A DNA stretch of 64,000 bases from VRUE01 sp963699215 (GCA_963699215.1 OY969422.1:2356001-2420000); one strand, 5' to 3'. Positions 8,930-17,390 are shown, counted from the first letter of the stretch. A program made the numbers and translations. The notes: generated by a model not told the origin, from the letters alone.

Positions 8930-10246
8930 CTACGGTCGAGCCACCCGCGGCTGCCTCTCCGAGGCGAAGACATTCCCTGTAACGCCGGGCTCGTCTGGGT
9001 CGCCATCCGGCGTAGCCATAGGTGCTCTACGGCAGCGCACATGTCCCAACGAGGCCACGATGACTGACTTGGTCGGCTCCCCCGACCTGGCACAGCGGTT
9101 GGTCGATTCCGCCTCGCACTCTCGAACTCGCTCCCAATGCCTCGCCTGCTCGTCGGCCATTTCCTCGCGGCCCTGAGAATCGACGTGGAACCAGCGCCAA
9201 GACAGCCAAACGCGAGGATCGTCAGCCATCTTCCCCGCCCAAAGCGCGGCCAGCGCCTCGGCCATGACCGCCTGGAGGATCACGCCAGCAAATGCCTGCC
9301 TCTCCTCAAGACGCAACGCCTCGATTTCCTTGTCGCTGTAGAACGGGATCTCGACCGCTCGGTAGTAGTGCTGAATCATGTTGCCGACCCGCTTGGAGTA
9401 GGCCAGTTCGATCGAGCCCTCGTCCAGCAGTTCCTTGAGGTGGTGCTTGATCTTGTCCGGCTCCTCGCCGATCAACGCGGCCAGTTCGTAGCGGTTGCGC
9501 TCGCCTTCGTTCAGAAGGCACAGGAGTTCAACCCGGTGCTGGTGCTTGAGCGCGTAGCCGACGGCTTCCTCGACCCCTCGCCTCCCCTGGCCCAACCTGA
9601 TTGGCGGCGGCGCGCTTTCTTCCGAGCCCACCGCCGGCATTGGCTGGGGTGCCGAGAAACGGAAGCGCTCGAATCCCAACGAGGTCACGATGATCGACTT
9701 GGTCGGCTCACCTGACCTAGCGCAACGTCCAAGCGATTCGACCTCGATCTCTCGAACTCGCTCCCAATGGCTCATCTGATCGTCTGCTATGTCCCCACGG
9801 CCCCGAGCATCGACGTTGAACCAGCGCCAGGACAGCCAAACCCGTCGATCATTGACCATCCTCTCCGCCCAAAGCGCAGCCATCGCCTCCGACATGACCC
9901 CCTCAAGGATCACGCCAGCGATTGCCTGCCTTGCCTCGGGAGGCATCGCCGCGATTTCCTCGTCGGTGTAAAACGGAATCTCGACCGCTCGGTAGTAGTG
10001 CTCGAAAGCGTTGCGCACTCGTTTGACATGGGCAAGCTCGATGGAGCCGTCGACGCGCATTTCCCTGAGGTGATGCGCGATGTTCCTGCTCACGGGGGCG
10101 CGGATCAAACGCGCTAGTTCCTCCTGCGAGCGCGGCCCTTCGTTGAGGATCGTGTGGATTTCGGTCCTCGCTTGGTGCGTGATGGCGTAGGCGACAGCGG
10201 CGGCAACGCTCCGCTTCCCCTGCCCCAATCTGATCGCCGTCTCCAC
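8930..10246 (-). CDS. Internally duplicated winged-helix DNA-binding protein
   Basis: About 438 residues made of two homologous units, roughly 6-195 and 217-405, joined by a proline-rich linker. Each unit has IRLGQG, an ArsR/MarR-like winged-helix region ending in HHLRE or HHLKE, then GSIELA, HYYRAVEIPFY and an acidic helix. Each also has the strictly shared VWLSWRWF and a CARSGEPTKS segment. It is probably a transcriptional regulator, with the C-terminal part of each unit acting as a ligand or dimerisation domain. Single-unit relatives are common in Thermoleophilia (general knowledge). The start is GTG 10246 or TTG 10249. A 390-base divergent promoter region separates it from the XRE gene. 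Confidence 0.75.
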   Translation of the reverse strand: METAIRLGQGKRSVAAAVAYAITHQARTEIHTILNEGPRSQEELARLIRAPVSRNIAHHLREMRVDGSIELAHVKRVRNAFEHYYRAVEIPFYTDEEIAAMPPEARQAIAGVILEGVMSEAMAALWAERMVNDRRVWLSWRWFNVDARGRGDIADDQMSHWERVREIEVESLGRCARSGEPTKSIIVTSLGFERFRFSAPQPMPAVGSEESAPPPIRLGQGRRGVEEAVGYALKHQHRVELLCLLNEGERNRYELAALIGEEPDKIKHHLKELLDEGSIELAYSKRVGNMIQHYYRAVEIPFYSDKEIEALRLEERQAFAGVILQAVMAEALAALWAGKMADDPRVWLSWRWFHVDSQGREEMADEQARHWERVRECEAESTNRCARSGEPTKSVIVASLGHVRCRRAPMATPDGDPDEPGVTGNVFASERQPRVARP

Positions 10247-10249
10247 CAA

Positions 10250-10642
10250 AACAGTCGCTGCTCCGTGCCCTTCGGATACTCAGGCGTGCCAGAGCATAAG
10301 GGCCTGCTTGGAGGAAAAGCTGTCCTCAAGCCGATTTTTGGCTGAAACTCTAATTTTTCTTAGCGTTCTCTCCTTGTTCGGTGGGACCACCCACTGAAAA
10401 ACGAGGAAGGGAGGTGGTTGCAATGCAGATCGCGCAAGTCGGTCGCGTCTTTTCGTGCGCGCATGTAATGAAGCACGGTTAAGGCACGCAATGTAGGGGG
10501 TCGGTCGCGGCCCGCTTGCATGAGGCCCGTGGCCGGCTCCCCCGTCTTCGTCCCGAGGCGGCATGGAGGGGATGGGAGTTTACGCAAGGACTTGTGAAGT
10601 TTCCTATGGCGGTTTCTGCCTCAAGCGCAGACGATCCCGGCC
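10250..10642. promoter_or_regulatory. Divergent intergenic region between two regulator genes
   Basis: About 390 bases with visibly lower GC, between the duplicated winged-helix gene (minus) and the XRE gene (plus). T-rich segments around 10340-10360 are typical of a promoter for either side. No convincing ORF or RNA gene was recognised. Confidence 0.45.
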
Positions 10643-10837
10643 GTGACCCACTTCGGCACCAGACTGCGGGAGGCACGGGAACGCCTGGGGATCACCCAGG
10701 AAGAGGTCGCACAGCGCAGCGGCGTCCATGTCACGGAGGTCAGCCGGATGGAGGCAGGGAAGCGAGATCCGCAAATCTCGACGCTGCGTCGGCTTGCAAA
10801 AGCGGTCGAGGTCAAGCCGGGCCAGCTCCTCGACTAA
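10643..10837 (+). CDS. XRE-family helix-turn-helix protein
   Basis: A 64-residue protein that is a single HTH_3 domain. The pattern FGTRLREARERLGITQEEVA, then the recognition helix HVTEVSRMEAG and LRRLAKAVEV, is classic Cro/C1. It starts with GTG 10643. There is no effector domain, so it should act as a small dimeric repressor or an antitoxin-like regulator. A candidate operator lies just downstream, before the next regulator gene. A second XRE protein is at 53130-53378. Confidence 0.85.
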   Translation: MTHFGTRLREARERLGITQEEVAQRSGVHVTEVSRMEAGKRDPQISTLRRLAKAVEVKPGQLLD

Positions 10838-10885
10838 CCGCACGCAATTGCCCTCTATCCGCTCCCGTCATGTCGGCCAGCGGTA

Positions 10886-10907
10886 TTACTAAGGGAAAAT
10901 TTAGTAA
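10886..10907. promoter_or_regulatory. Inverted repeat, candidate operator
   Basis: TTACTAA and TTAGTAA are perfect inverted arms separated by 8 bases, in an AT-rich pocket of a GC-rich genome. Two direct copies of TGAAACTT follow at about 10911-10945. The site is ~135 bases before the winged-helix gene at 11041, a sensible place for a regulator-binding site. Confidence 0.5.
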
Positions 10908-11040
10908 CAACTGAAACTTTGCGCGAGTTGTGAAACTTACTGAGAGGTCGGCAAGACTCGGCTCGTTCCAAGAAGTTGCCACTTCTTATTTCAAATAGCA
11001 CTGACCGCTCGGAGGAGGAGCGGCAGAAGGGACGAGGGAA

Positions 11041-11802
11041 ATGCCAAGAGGCAAGTCAAGCAACGGGAGCGGAGCGAACGGGGCTCATCTGCCGGTCCTC
11101 GTGGACCGCCGACTCGTCAAGGCGCTGGATCACGTCCTGCGGCAGCACATCCTGCTTGCCGCCGTGGCAGGAGAGGTCAGCCCCAAGGGCCTGTCGAAGG
11201 CGCTCGACGAAGGGCTGAGCCAGGTCAGCTACCACGTCAAAGTCCTGCGCGACGACTGCGACGGGATTATCGAGGAGACGCGCACCAAGCCGCGCCGGGG
11301 AGCAGTCGAGCACTACTACCGCGCCAGCGTGAAGACCTTGTTCCCGGCAAAGGCATGGCGGCGGCTCAAAAAGGGGCTGCGTGCCGTGGTCGGCGCGGGC
11401 CAGGCCAGCGACCTGTTCAACGACCTCGCCGATGCCCTAAAAGCGGGCAAGCTGCAAGGAGCGCACGATCACATCACCCGCACCCCGCTCGTCCTCGACC
11501 CTGACGGCGAGAGGAACGTGAAGGCAATCGCCGAGCGCGCGACCAAGGAAGTCGAAGACGAGCAGCGAGCGGTGGCGAACCGCCTGAAGAGGGCCAACGG
11601 CGATAGCAGCAAGGCGGTCGGCTACACCTTCGCGCTCATGGCATTCGAGGCGGCCTGGAAGCCCGCCGACCTCCACGCACTCGTGGCGCAGGCCAAAAAG
11701 GGGGCGAGCGCGTCGGGGAACGGCGCAAACGGCGCTGGTCGAAACGGTGGCCGGAGAGAGGCGAGGCGCCAACCGCTGAGAGAGCAACATGACCAACGCT
11801 GA
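11041..11802 (+). CDS. Winged-helix regulator
   Basis: A 253-residue protein. Residues ~20-90 form a winged helix: LDHVLRQHILLAAV, SPKGLSKALDEGLSQVSYHV, and a wing GAVEHYYRASV. The middle part is helical (KAWRRLKKGLRAVVGAG...), and a Gly/Asn/Ala-rich tail ends it. The HYYRA element is also present in the duplicated protein at 8930-10246, so the two belong to one broad family. ATG 11041 has a purine-rich GGACGAGGGAA sequence before it. It overlaps the next gene by 14 bases. Confidence 0.7.
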   Translation: MPRGKSSNGSGANGAHLPVLVDRRLVKALDHVLRQHILLAAVAGEVSPKGLSKALDEGLSQVSYHVKVLRDDCDGIIEETRTKPRRGAVEHYYRASVKTLFPAKAWRRLKKGLRAVVGAGQASDLFNDLADALKAGKLQGAHDHITRTPLVLDPDGERNVKAIAERATKEVEDEQRAVANRLKRANGDSSKAVGYTFALMAFEAAWKPADLHALVAQAKKGASASGNGANGAGRNGGRREARRQPLREQHDQR

Positions 11803-12055
11803 CACCTCACCCAAATACGACGTGGCGAAAGTCGAAGCCGTGATCCTCGAAGTTGCGGCAGAACTGCATCCGGAGCACTTGTCCATAGGGGGTCTCCTGC
11901 TGAAGATCGTCAGCGATCCCGACGACGCGAAGGAGACCGAGACAGGGGTTCAAGCGATCCGCAACCTCCGCGAGTTCGGGTTATTCGCCAACCGCGACGG
12001 CGAGATCGTGGAACCGACACCGGCTGCGCTTCGCGCCTGTGTCCTCCTCACGTAG
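11789..12055 (+). CDS. Small hypothetical protein
   Basis: An 88-residue protein that starts inside the end of the preceding regulator gene (14-base overlap), so the two are cotranslated. It contains AKVEAVILEVAAEL, a LSIGGLLLKIVSD segment, and GVQAIRNLREFGLFANRDGE. This looks like a small winged-helix fold with a terminal wing. No family was recognised. It may be a partner of the upstream regulator. Confidence 0.6.
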   Translation: MTNADTSPKYDVAKVEAVILEVAAELHPEHLSIGGLLLKIVSDPDDAKETETGVQAIRNLREFGLFANRDGEIVEPTPAALRACVLLT

Positions 12056-12063
12056 TGACCGCC

Positions 12064-12114
12064 CTTCAAGAGCAGCCTTGAAGTGTTCCGGCCCCGCGCG
12101 CTGGCGCGGGCCGG
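12064..12114. terminator. Two hairpins between convergent genes
   Basis: CTTCAAG/CTTGAAG (12064-12083) is followed by a GC-rich stem built on CCGGCC...GCGC / GCGCGGGCCGG (12088-12114). They separate the regulator unit (plus) from thrC (minus) and probably act as bidirectional terminators. Confidence 0.55.
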
Positions 12115-12115
12115 C

Positions 12116-13408
12116 TCAGTGAGGAAGCGCGGCGCCGGAGCGGCGAAACTCGGACAGGGTCTCTTCCATCGTCTCGACCTCGCAGGCGACCATCTCGGGC
12201 CAGGGCTTGTCCGGGTGCTCGTCGAGGGTCTTGTAGCCGTTGCCGCTGATCACCGCGACAACCGTGTCGTCGCGGCCTAGCTTGCCCTCGTTGGCCAGCT
12301 TCATCGTCGCGGCGATCGTGGTGCCGCCAGCCGGCTCGGTGAGGATCCCCTCGGTCGCGCCGAGCAGGTCGAGGGCCTCGAAGATCTCCGGGTCGGTGGC
12401 GGTCGCCGCCGAGCCGCCGCGCGACGTCACCGCGTCGACGACGAGCGAGCCGTCGCCGGGGTCGCCGATCGCAAGCGAGTGGGCGGCCGTCTGCGGCCGC
12501 TGCAACTCGACCTCGCCGCTGCCGTCGAGGATCGCGGTCGCGATCGGCCCGCAGCCCTCGGGCTGGGCGATGTGGATCTTGGTCGCCGCCGTCTCCGCCA
12601 TCCCCACCTTCTCCATCTCCCCCAGGCCCTTGTGGACGCGCGAGGAGAGGGTGCCGCCGGCGGCCGGGATGACGAAGTGGTCGGGTGCGGCCCACCCGAG
12701 CTGCTCGACCACCTCGAACGCCGTCGTCTTCGCCCCCTCGGCGTAGAACGGGCGCAAGGTGATGTTGGCGAACTGGACGCCGCTCGCCAGGGCCAGCTCG
12801 CGGCAGGCGCGGTTGGCTTCGTCGTAGTTGCCGTCGAGCTGGATCACGACGGCACCGAGCGCCCGGCAGGCGCGCGCCTTGCCGCGCTCCAGGTTGCTCG
12901 GGTAGAAGACGTAGGCGGCGACCCCGGCCTTGGCCGCCAGTGAGGAGACGGCGGTGCCGACGTTGCCGGTCGAGACGCAGCCGATCTCCTCCCCGCCCAG
13001 CTCGAGCAGGCGGGCGACCGCCATCGAGACGACGCGGTCCTTGTAGGAGAGGCTCGGCCGCTGGGTGCTGTCGTCCTTGAGGTAGAGCTTGCGCAGACCC
13101 AGCTCGGCACCCAGCCGGTCGGCGTGGATCAGCGGCGTGCGCCCGCTGTAGCGGCCGACTCGCGCCTGGGCACTGGCGTCGACGATCGGCAGCAGCTCCT
13201 CGAAGCGCCAGATGTTGATCGCGCGCTCCGACGTCGGCAGCTCGGCCAGCCGCGCCGTGGCCAGCTCGTAGTCGTAATCGATGTCGAGGCCCTGGCCACA
13301 GCCGAGGCACCTGAAGGTCGTATCGTGGAGGGGCAGTCGGAGCCCGCAGTCATGGCAGACCAGCTCCGTCGCGCAGGAGCGGGTGCGCTGGTCGGCCGAG
13401 AGGCTCAT
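12116..13408 (-). CDS. thrC: Threonine synthase
   Basis: A 430-residue PLP enzyme converting O-phosphohomoserine to threonine. It begins with a zinc-ribbon-like CHDCG...CLGCG. The PLP lysine sits in PSLSYKDR, the phosphate-binding segment is STGNVGTAVSS, and a late SGNGYKTL matches ThrC. The fold is the fold-type II PLP family, and the length agrees. Cysteate synthase is a close relative but less likely in this lineage. It starts at ATG 13408, downstream of leuS on the same strand with a hairpin between them. Confidence 0.88.
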   Translation of the reverse strand: MSLSADQRTRSCATELVCHDCGLRLPLHDTTFRCLGCGQGLDIDYDYELATARLAELPTSERAINIWRFEELLPIVDASAQARVGRYSGRTPLIHADRLGAELGLRKLYLKDDSTQRPSLSYKDRVVSMAVARLLELGGEEIGCVSTGNVGTAVSSLAAKAGVAAYVFYPSNLERGKARACRALGAVVIQLDGNYDEANRACRELALASGVQFANITLRPFYAEGAKTTAFEVVEQLGWAAPDHFVIPAAGGTLSSRVHKGLGEMEKVGMAETAATKIHIAQPEGCGPIATAILDGSGEVELQRPQTAAHSLAIGDPGDGSLVVDAVTSRGGSAATATDPEIFEALDLLGATEGILTEPAGGTTIAATMKLANEGKLGRDDTVVAVISGNGYKTLDEHPDKPWPEMVACEVETMEETLSEFRRSGAALPH

Positions 13409-13430
13409 CGTCCCTCAGCACTCCCACATA

Positions 13431-13455
13431 GCGAAGGCAGGCCTCCCGCCTTCGC
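13431..13455 (-). promoter_or_regulatory. Hairpin between leuS and thrC
   Basis: GCGAAGGC / GCCTTCGC with a 9-base spacer, 23 bases upstream of the thrC start and about 75 bases past the leuS stop. It could terminate leuS transcription or shape the thrC leader. No amino-acid-specific leader peptide is evident. Confidence 0.45.
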
Positions 13456-13528
13456 GAATCGCCGCCTGCGCTTTCCGTGCTGGCGCCTGATCATGGGCAG
13501 CGGTGTATAGCAGATACGGACATATCGA

Positions 13529-15724
13529 TCAACGATTCCTGGCCATTGCCGGGGGCATGGACTCTCCTCGTGCGGGAAATCCTACAGAGGCGTCCCGGCC
13601 GAGCGCGATCAGCAGCTGCTCGGCGATGTGCGGCGCAAACGGCGAGAGGGCCCGGGCGAGCAGCGCCAGCCCCTCGAGCAGCGCCTCGAAATCCTCGCTG
13701 GAGAGCTGCCCGCGGCGCTCCACGATCCGCTTCTCGTAGTCCTTGATCCGCTCCAGCAGCCGGGTGACGTTGCGGACCGCCTTGTGCATCTGCAGCTCCT
13801 CCAGGTCGGCGGCTGATCCGCTCCAGCCCGTTGTCGCACCATTTGCCCAGCCGCTCGCGGATGAAGGCGGTGTCGGCCGCAGCCTCGGGGTCCTCCGGGG
13901 CGGCGCCCGCGGCGGCGATGCGTCGCCTGCGTGTACGTCCCAGAGCCCGCGCAGGAAGCGGGAAGCGAAACGCAGCGCGCCGTCGGTCCAGTTGAGCGCC
14001 TTCGCCGGGCCGGCGGCGTAGAGGACGGCGAGCCGCACGGTGTCGGCGCCGTGCTCGGCGACCAGCTCGTCGGGGTCGACGACGTTGCCGAGGTGCTTGC
14101 TCATCTTGCGCCCGTCGGCGATCACCATCTCGTGGAAGAGGCAGCCGGCGAAGGGCTCGCCGTCCTCGAGGAAGGCGAAGGGGCCGATGTCGCGCAGCGC
14201 CTTGGTCACGACCCGCTGGTCGAAGACGAAGCCGCCGCTGTCGTTGCCGGCGACAAGCCGCTCGGAGGGAAGCCAGCGCCGCAGGTCGGGGTGGGTGAAC
14301 ATCTGCTCGTCCCGCTCGGCCGGCGGCACGGCGGCGGGCACCCACAGCCAGAGCGCGTCGAAGTGGCAGTCGAGCGTGTCGGTCTCGCGCTCCGCGGCGC
14401 CGCCACAGCGGGGGCACGTCGCCTGCAGGAAGTCGGGTCGCTCGGCCAGCGGGTTGCCTTCGCCCGTCGGCTCGATATCGCGCGGCAACGCCACCGGCAG
14501 GTCCTCTACCGGCACCGGGACCACCCCGCACTCCTCGCAGTGCAGGACCGGGATCGGCGTGCCCCAGTAGCGCTGGCGCGAGATCGAGAAGTCGTAGGCG
14601 CGGTAGCGGGTCGTCTCGCGCGTCTCCAGCTCCGCCGCCGAGCCGCCACCGAGCGGAGCGGCGGCGCTGCGCTCCATCCGCGCCGCAATCGCCTCGTCGG
14701 CCTCGTCGACGGCGGGGATGCCGAGCGCCGCCGTGGGGCCGTAACGCGCATCGACGAGCGGCGAGACAAAGACCGGCAGCTCGCCGCCGCCGGGAACCGA
14801 GACGGAGGCGCCGGTATCGATCACCGGCACCGCCGAGGCGTCGCGGGCGCTGCGCTCCCAGCCCCCCGAGCGCAGCTCGTCGAGCTGCTCGGCGACATCG
14901 CCCGCCCAGCGCTCGACCTCGGGATGGCGCGGCGAGAGGAGCACGAAGCGGGCCTCGCCGACGGCGCCGACGTGAGGGGTGAAGACGACCAAGTCGCTGT
15001 CGGCGTCGCCCAGGTCGACCTCGACGCCGTCGCTGCGCCCGAGGATGTAGCGCTGGGTCTTGAGCGAGAGCTCGTCCCACTCGGTCAGGCCCTCGAGGTT
15101 GCGGTCGTTCTCCTCAAGGTATGGGGAGAGCCGCAGGAACCAGGTCGGGCGGCGGATCAGCCGCACCTTGTTGTGGCAGCGCCAGCAGCGGCCGTCCTCG
15201 ACCTGGAGCGCGGCCAGGGTCGTCTGGCAGGTGTCGCACCAGTCGACGGTGGCGTCGTCGCGGTAGATCATCCCGGCCTCGAGCAGAGTCAGGAAGAGCC
15301 ACTGCGACCAGCGGTACTGGGCCTCGTCGGAGCTGTAGAAGACGCGGTCGTAGTCGAAGGAGAAGCCGAGCCGCTTCATCTGCCCGAGCATCCGCTCGCC
15401 GCAGCGCTCGACCCACTCGGCCGGCCTCGTCCGGCGCTCGATCGCCGCCATCTCCGCCGGCAGGCCGAAGGCATCGAAGCCGAAGCCGAAGAGCACCGCG
15501 TCGCCCCGCGCGCGGCGGAAGCGCGCGTAGGCGTCCCCGATCGAGTAGTCGCGGACATGGCCCATGTGGAGGTTGCCGGAGGTAAAGGGGCTGGACGGCT
15601 TGACGTAGACGGCCGCCTGTCCGGGCGCTGGCGCGGGCGTCTCGAAGACGCCCCGCTCGACCCACTCCGCCTGCCGGGTGGCCTCGATCTCCGCCGCGTC
15701 GTAGCTCGGCCTATCGCTGCTCAT
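13529..15724 (-). CDS. leuS: Short leucyl-tRNA synthetase-like class I synthetase (two compensating frameshifts)
   Basis: About 731 residues from ATG 15724, against roughly 800-870 for usual bacterial LeuRS. It has the class I HMGHV signature, GFDAFGLPAE, a zinc-ribbon WCDTCQ...CWRCH and RQRYWGTPIPV. Its KMSKH replaces the usual KMSKS. The editing domain is reduced: where LeuRS has its threonine-rich TTRPDT region this protein reads VFTPHVGAVGEARF, and GIPAVDEAD replaces AVPAHDERD. The frame is lost between about 13918 and 13811. In the alternative frame that stretch reads AFIRERLGKWCDNGLERI, so the gene is probably intact. It is either a divergent LeuRS or a paralogue. Confidence 0.8.
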   Translation of the reverse strand: MSSDRPSYDAAEIEATRQAEWVERGVFETPAPAPGQAAVYVKPSSPFTSGNLHMGHVRDYSIGDAYARFRRARGDAVLFGFGFDAFGLPAEMAAIERRTRPAEWVERCGERMLGQMKRLGFSFDYDRVFYSSDEAQYRWSQWLFLTLLEAGMIYRDDATVDWCDTCQTTLAALQVEDGRCWRCHNKVRLIRRPTWFLRLSPYLEENDRNLEGLTEWDELSLKTQRYILGRSDGVEVDLGDADSDLVVFTPHVGAVGEARFVLLSPRHPEVERWAGDVAEQLDELRSGGWERSARDASAVPVIDTGASVSVPGGGELPVFVSPLVDARYGPTAALGIPAVDEADEAIAARMERSAAAPLGGGSAAELETRETTRYRAYDFSISRQRYWGTPIPVLHCEECGVVPVPVEDLPVALPRDIEPTGEGNPLAERPDFLQATCPRCGGAAERETDTLDCHFDALWLWVPAAVPPAERDEQMFTHPDLRRWLPSERLVAGNDSGGFVFDQRVVTKALRDIGPFAFLEDGEPFAGCLFHEMVIADGRKMSKHLGNVVDPDELVAEHGADTVRLAVLYAAGPAKALNWTDGALRFASRFLRGLWDVHAGDASPPRAPPRRTPRLRPTPPSSASGWANGATTGWSGSAADLEELQMHKAVRNVTRLLERIKDYEKRIVERRGQLSSEDFEALLEGLALLARALSPFAPHIAEQLLIALGRDASVGFPARGESMPPAMARNR

Positions 15725-15775
15725 CGCAAGCGGAGTGTGCCAGGAACGTTGACCCCGAGCCCGCGGGGGCATATG

Positions 15776-15794
15776 CTGACTTTCTTATAGTCAG
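15776..15794. promoter_or_regulatory. Inverted repeat upstream of leuS
   Basis: CTGACT and AGTCAG flank TTCTTAT, 52 bases upstream of the leuS start. The minus-strand reading contains TATAAG, which could be part of a promoter, so an operator is possible. The rest of the ~270-base gap up to 15994 shows A-rich patches but no gene. Confidence 0.35.
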
Positions 15795-15993
15795 GCGCCT
15801 TGAAGTATTCGAGTGACATACGGAACCGTGACGTTTGTGTCAAAAAAATGGGAAATGCTGTGAATGGGAGGTATTTGGGCGCTTCCGCGTCCGGGCGCGG
15901 TCCTAGCGTGATCCGCGCATAGAGATAACGCGGCCCCGGCGGTGCTTGCGACACCCCGGGGCCTGGCCGAGACCTGAATGAGGAGGTCCCAAC

Positions 15994-16353
15994 ATGAGAG
16001 AGAGTACGAGAACCGCCCTGCTGGAAAAAGGGCGGCTAGACGAAGGGTTCGTTAAACGGGCGACCGTCGCCAGTGAGGAGGCGGCGCCCGAGGACCGGGT
16101 CAGAGCCGGGCTGGAGGCGTTGATCGCCATGGCCGAGATCGATCCCGCCGCCGCCCGGTCGGCCCTTCGCCGATTCCGAACAGACCCTCTTCGCATGAGC
16201 CAGGTCGAGACCTGGCTCGGCGGAGACCCCGATCGGGCGACATTCGGCCTCGGCGCGGCGATCCAGATCGCCGACGCCGAGCTGGCCTCTGCCCTCCCCG
16301 ATCTCGACGGACTCCTGCCCGAGCTGCTGCGCTGGCTGGAAGGAGATTGGTAA
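15994..16353 (+). CDS. Small helical hypothetical protein
   Basis: A 119-residue soluble protein with no signal peptide or membrane segment. It has an excellent GAGGAGG ribosome-binding sequence seven bases before ATG 15994, which suggests high expression. The sequence is rich in Ala, Leu, Asp and Arg and looks all-helical (RVRAGLEALIAMAEIDPAAA, then SALRRFRTDPLRMSQVE). It ends with DLDGLLPELLRWLEGDW. No family was recognised. It is monocistronic, ending at a hairpin. Confidence 0.65.
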   Translation: MRESTRTALLEKGRLDEGFVKRATVASEEAAPEDRVRAGLEALIAMAEIDPAAARSALRRFRTDPLRMSQVETWLGGDPDRATFGLGAAIQIADAELASALPDLDGLLPELLRWLEGDW

Positions 16354-16388
16354 AGCGGAGACAGCCGCCCCGACGAGCCAAATCCCCT

Positions 16389-16407
16389 CGGCGCCCCTAG
16401 GGCGCCG
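16389..16407. terminator. Hairpin between convergent genes
   Basis: CGGCGCCC / GGGCGCCG with loop CTA. The loop CTA is the complement of the TAG stop of the minus-strand gene. It follows the plus-strand gene by ~35 bases, so it probably serves both sides. Confidence 0.55.
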
Positions 16408-16876
16408 GCTGCCCACCCGAGGTCTGCGCCGAGTTCACGCGCCGGCTGAGCTTGGTCACGCGCTGGTTGAGCGCCGCGACTCGGGAATCGATCGCGCCGA
16501 CCTGCCCTTCCAGCGAACCGACCCGCTTGGCCAGCTTCGCGACGGTCTGCTCGTTCGCTTCCAGCTCCTTCGTCTGCCGCTCGAGCTTGTCGAGCCGGTT
16601 GGAGAGGTTGGCCACGGCGCTACGCGCTTCCTGCGCCTCCGCGTTGGCCTTGCCCTGCAGCGCCTTCTGCTCCCCGGTCAGGCTCTTCTCCGCGATACCG
16701 AGCCGATCGACGAGATTGGAGAGCTCCGTGGAGACTTCTTCGACCGACTGAGCGCTCGCGGCGTCGTCGTCGGCGTTCTTTGCGTCGAAGGCGACGACCA
16801 GCGCGACGACGCCGAGTGCCAAGCCCAGCGCGGCGATCGCGATCAGCACCCAGGACTGCCGGCTTTCACTCTCCAC
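16397..16876 (-). CDS. Membrane-anchored coiled-coil protein
   Basis: A 159-residue protein with one N-terminal membrane segment (residues ~9-29, VLIAIAALGLALGVVALVV). A long coiled coil (~45-148) follows, rich in heptad Leu/Val, Glu, Lys and Gln (STELSNLVDRLGIAEKSL, LSNRLDKLERQTKELEAN). It starts at GTG 16876 behind a clear GGAGGAT sequence. The short N-terminus before the membrane segment suggests either orientation. It is probably an envelope spacer or scaffold. No enzymatic motif is present. Confidence 0.7.
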   Translation of the reverse strand: MESESRQSWVLIAIAALGLALGVVALVVAFDAKNADDDAASAQSVEEVSTELSNLVDRLGIAEKSLTGEQKALQGKANAEAQEARSAVANLSNRLDKLERQTKELEANEQTVAKLAKRVGSLEGQVGAIDSRVAALNQRVTKLSRRVNSAQTSGGQPAP

Positions 16877-16936
16877 GGTGATCCTCCCTAGATCGACGAG
16901 ACAAAGCGGCGCAACTCTCTCACCCCTCGTCGGACG

Positions 16937-17377
16937 TCAACGGACGTCAGGTGCGAAGGTCCAGAGCTTGTTGCCGAGGAAGTTGAACGGCATCGCCGCC
17001 GCGACCGCGACCGCCTGGGCTGTGAGGTTGCCCATCGAGGTCCCGGAGACGAGCAGCTCGAGGACGACGAGGTTGATCGTCAGCGCCGCGACGCTGACGG
17101 CGAAGAAGCGCGCGGCTTGAAAGCCGGCGTGACCGTCGCCGCGCTCGAAGGTCCAGTGGCGGTTCCAGAGGAAGTTGTTGGCGACCGCCACGCAGAAGGC
17201 CCCGACGGCGGCGACGAGGTGGTGCAGGCCGAGATTGTCGGCGAGCACCGCGAAGACGGCCAGGTTGATCAGGTAGCCGGAGCAGCCGACCAGCCCGAAC
17301 TTGAACAGCTGCCACCAGCTCGCCGGGCGGCGCGCGGCGGCGCCGATCCTGTAGGCGAGCTCACTGGCCGGGGTCAT
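16937..17377 (-). CDS. GtrA-family membrane protein
   Basis: A 146-residue protein with four membrane segments. It has the GtrA hallmarks FKFGLVGCSGYLINLAVFAVL and the paired NNFLWNRHWTF / FNFLGNKLWTF motifs. GtrA-like proteins are thought to flip polyprenyl-linked sugars for cell-wall or O-antigen modification. It starts at ATG 17377, divergent from the next gene by only 13 bases, so the promoters overlap. No glycosyltransferase partner is adjacent. Confidence 0.85.
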   Translation of the reverse strand: MTPASELAYRIGAAARRPASWWQLFKFGLVGCSGYLINLAVFAVLADNLGLHHLVAAVGAFCVAVANNFLWNRHWTFERGDGHAGFQAARFFAVSVAALTINLVVLELLVSGTSMGNLTAQAVAVAAAMPFNFLGNKLWTFAPDVR

Positions 17378-17390
17378 CTGCAATCGAGGC

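Noticed and set aside
8930..12055. Prophage or ICE remnant
   Set aside because: No integrase, portal, capsid, relaxase or replication gene and no flanking repeats of the tRNA end were seen.
15725..15993. T-box or other riboswitch before leuS
   Set aside because: No specifier stem, T-box consensus or antiterminator was found; only a short inverted repeat is visible.
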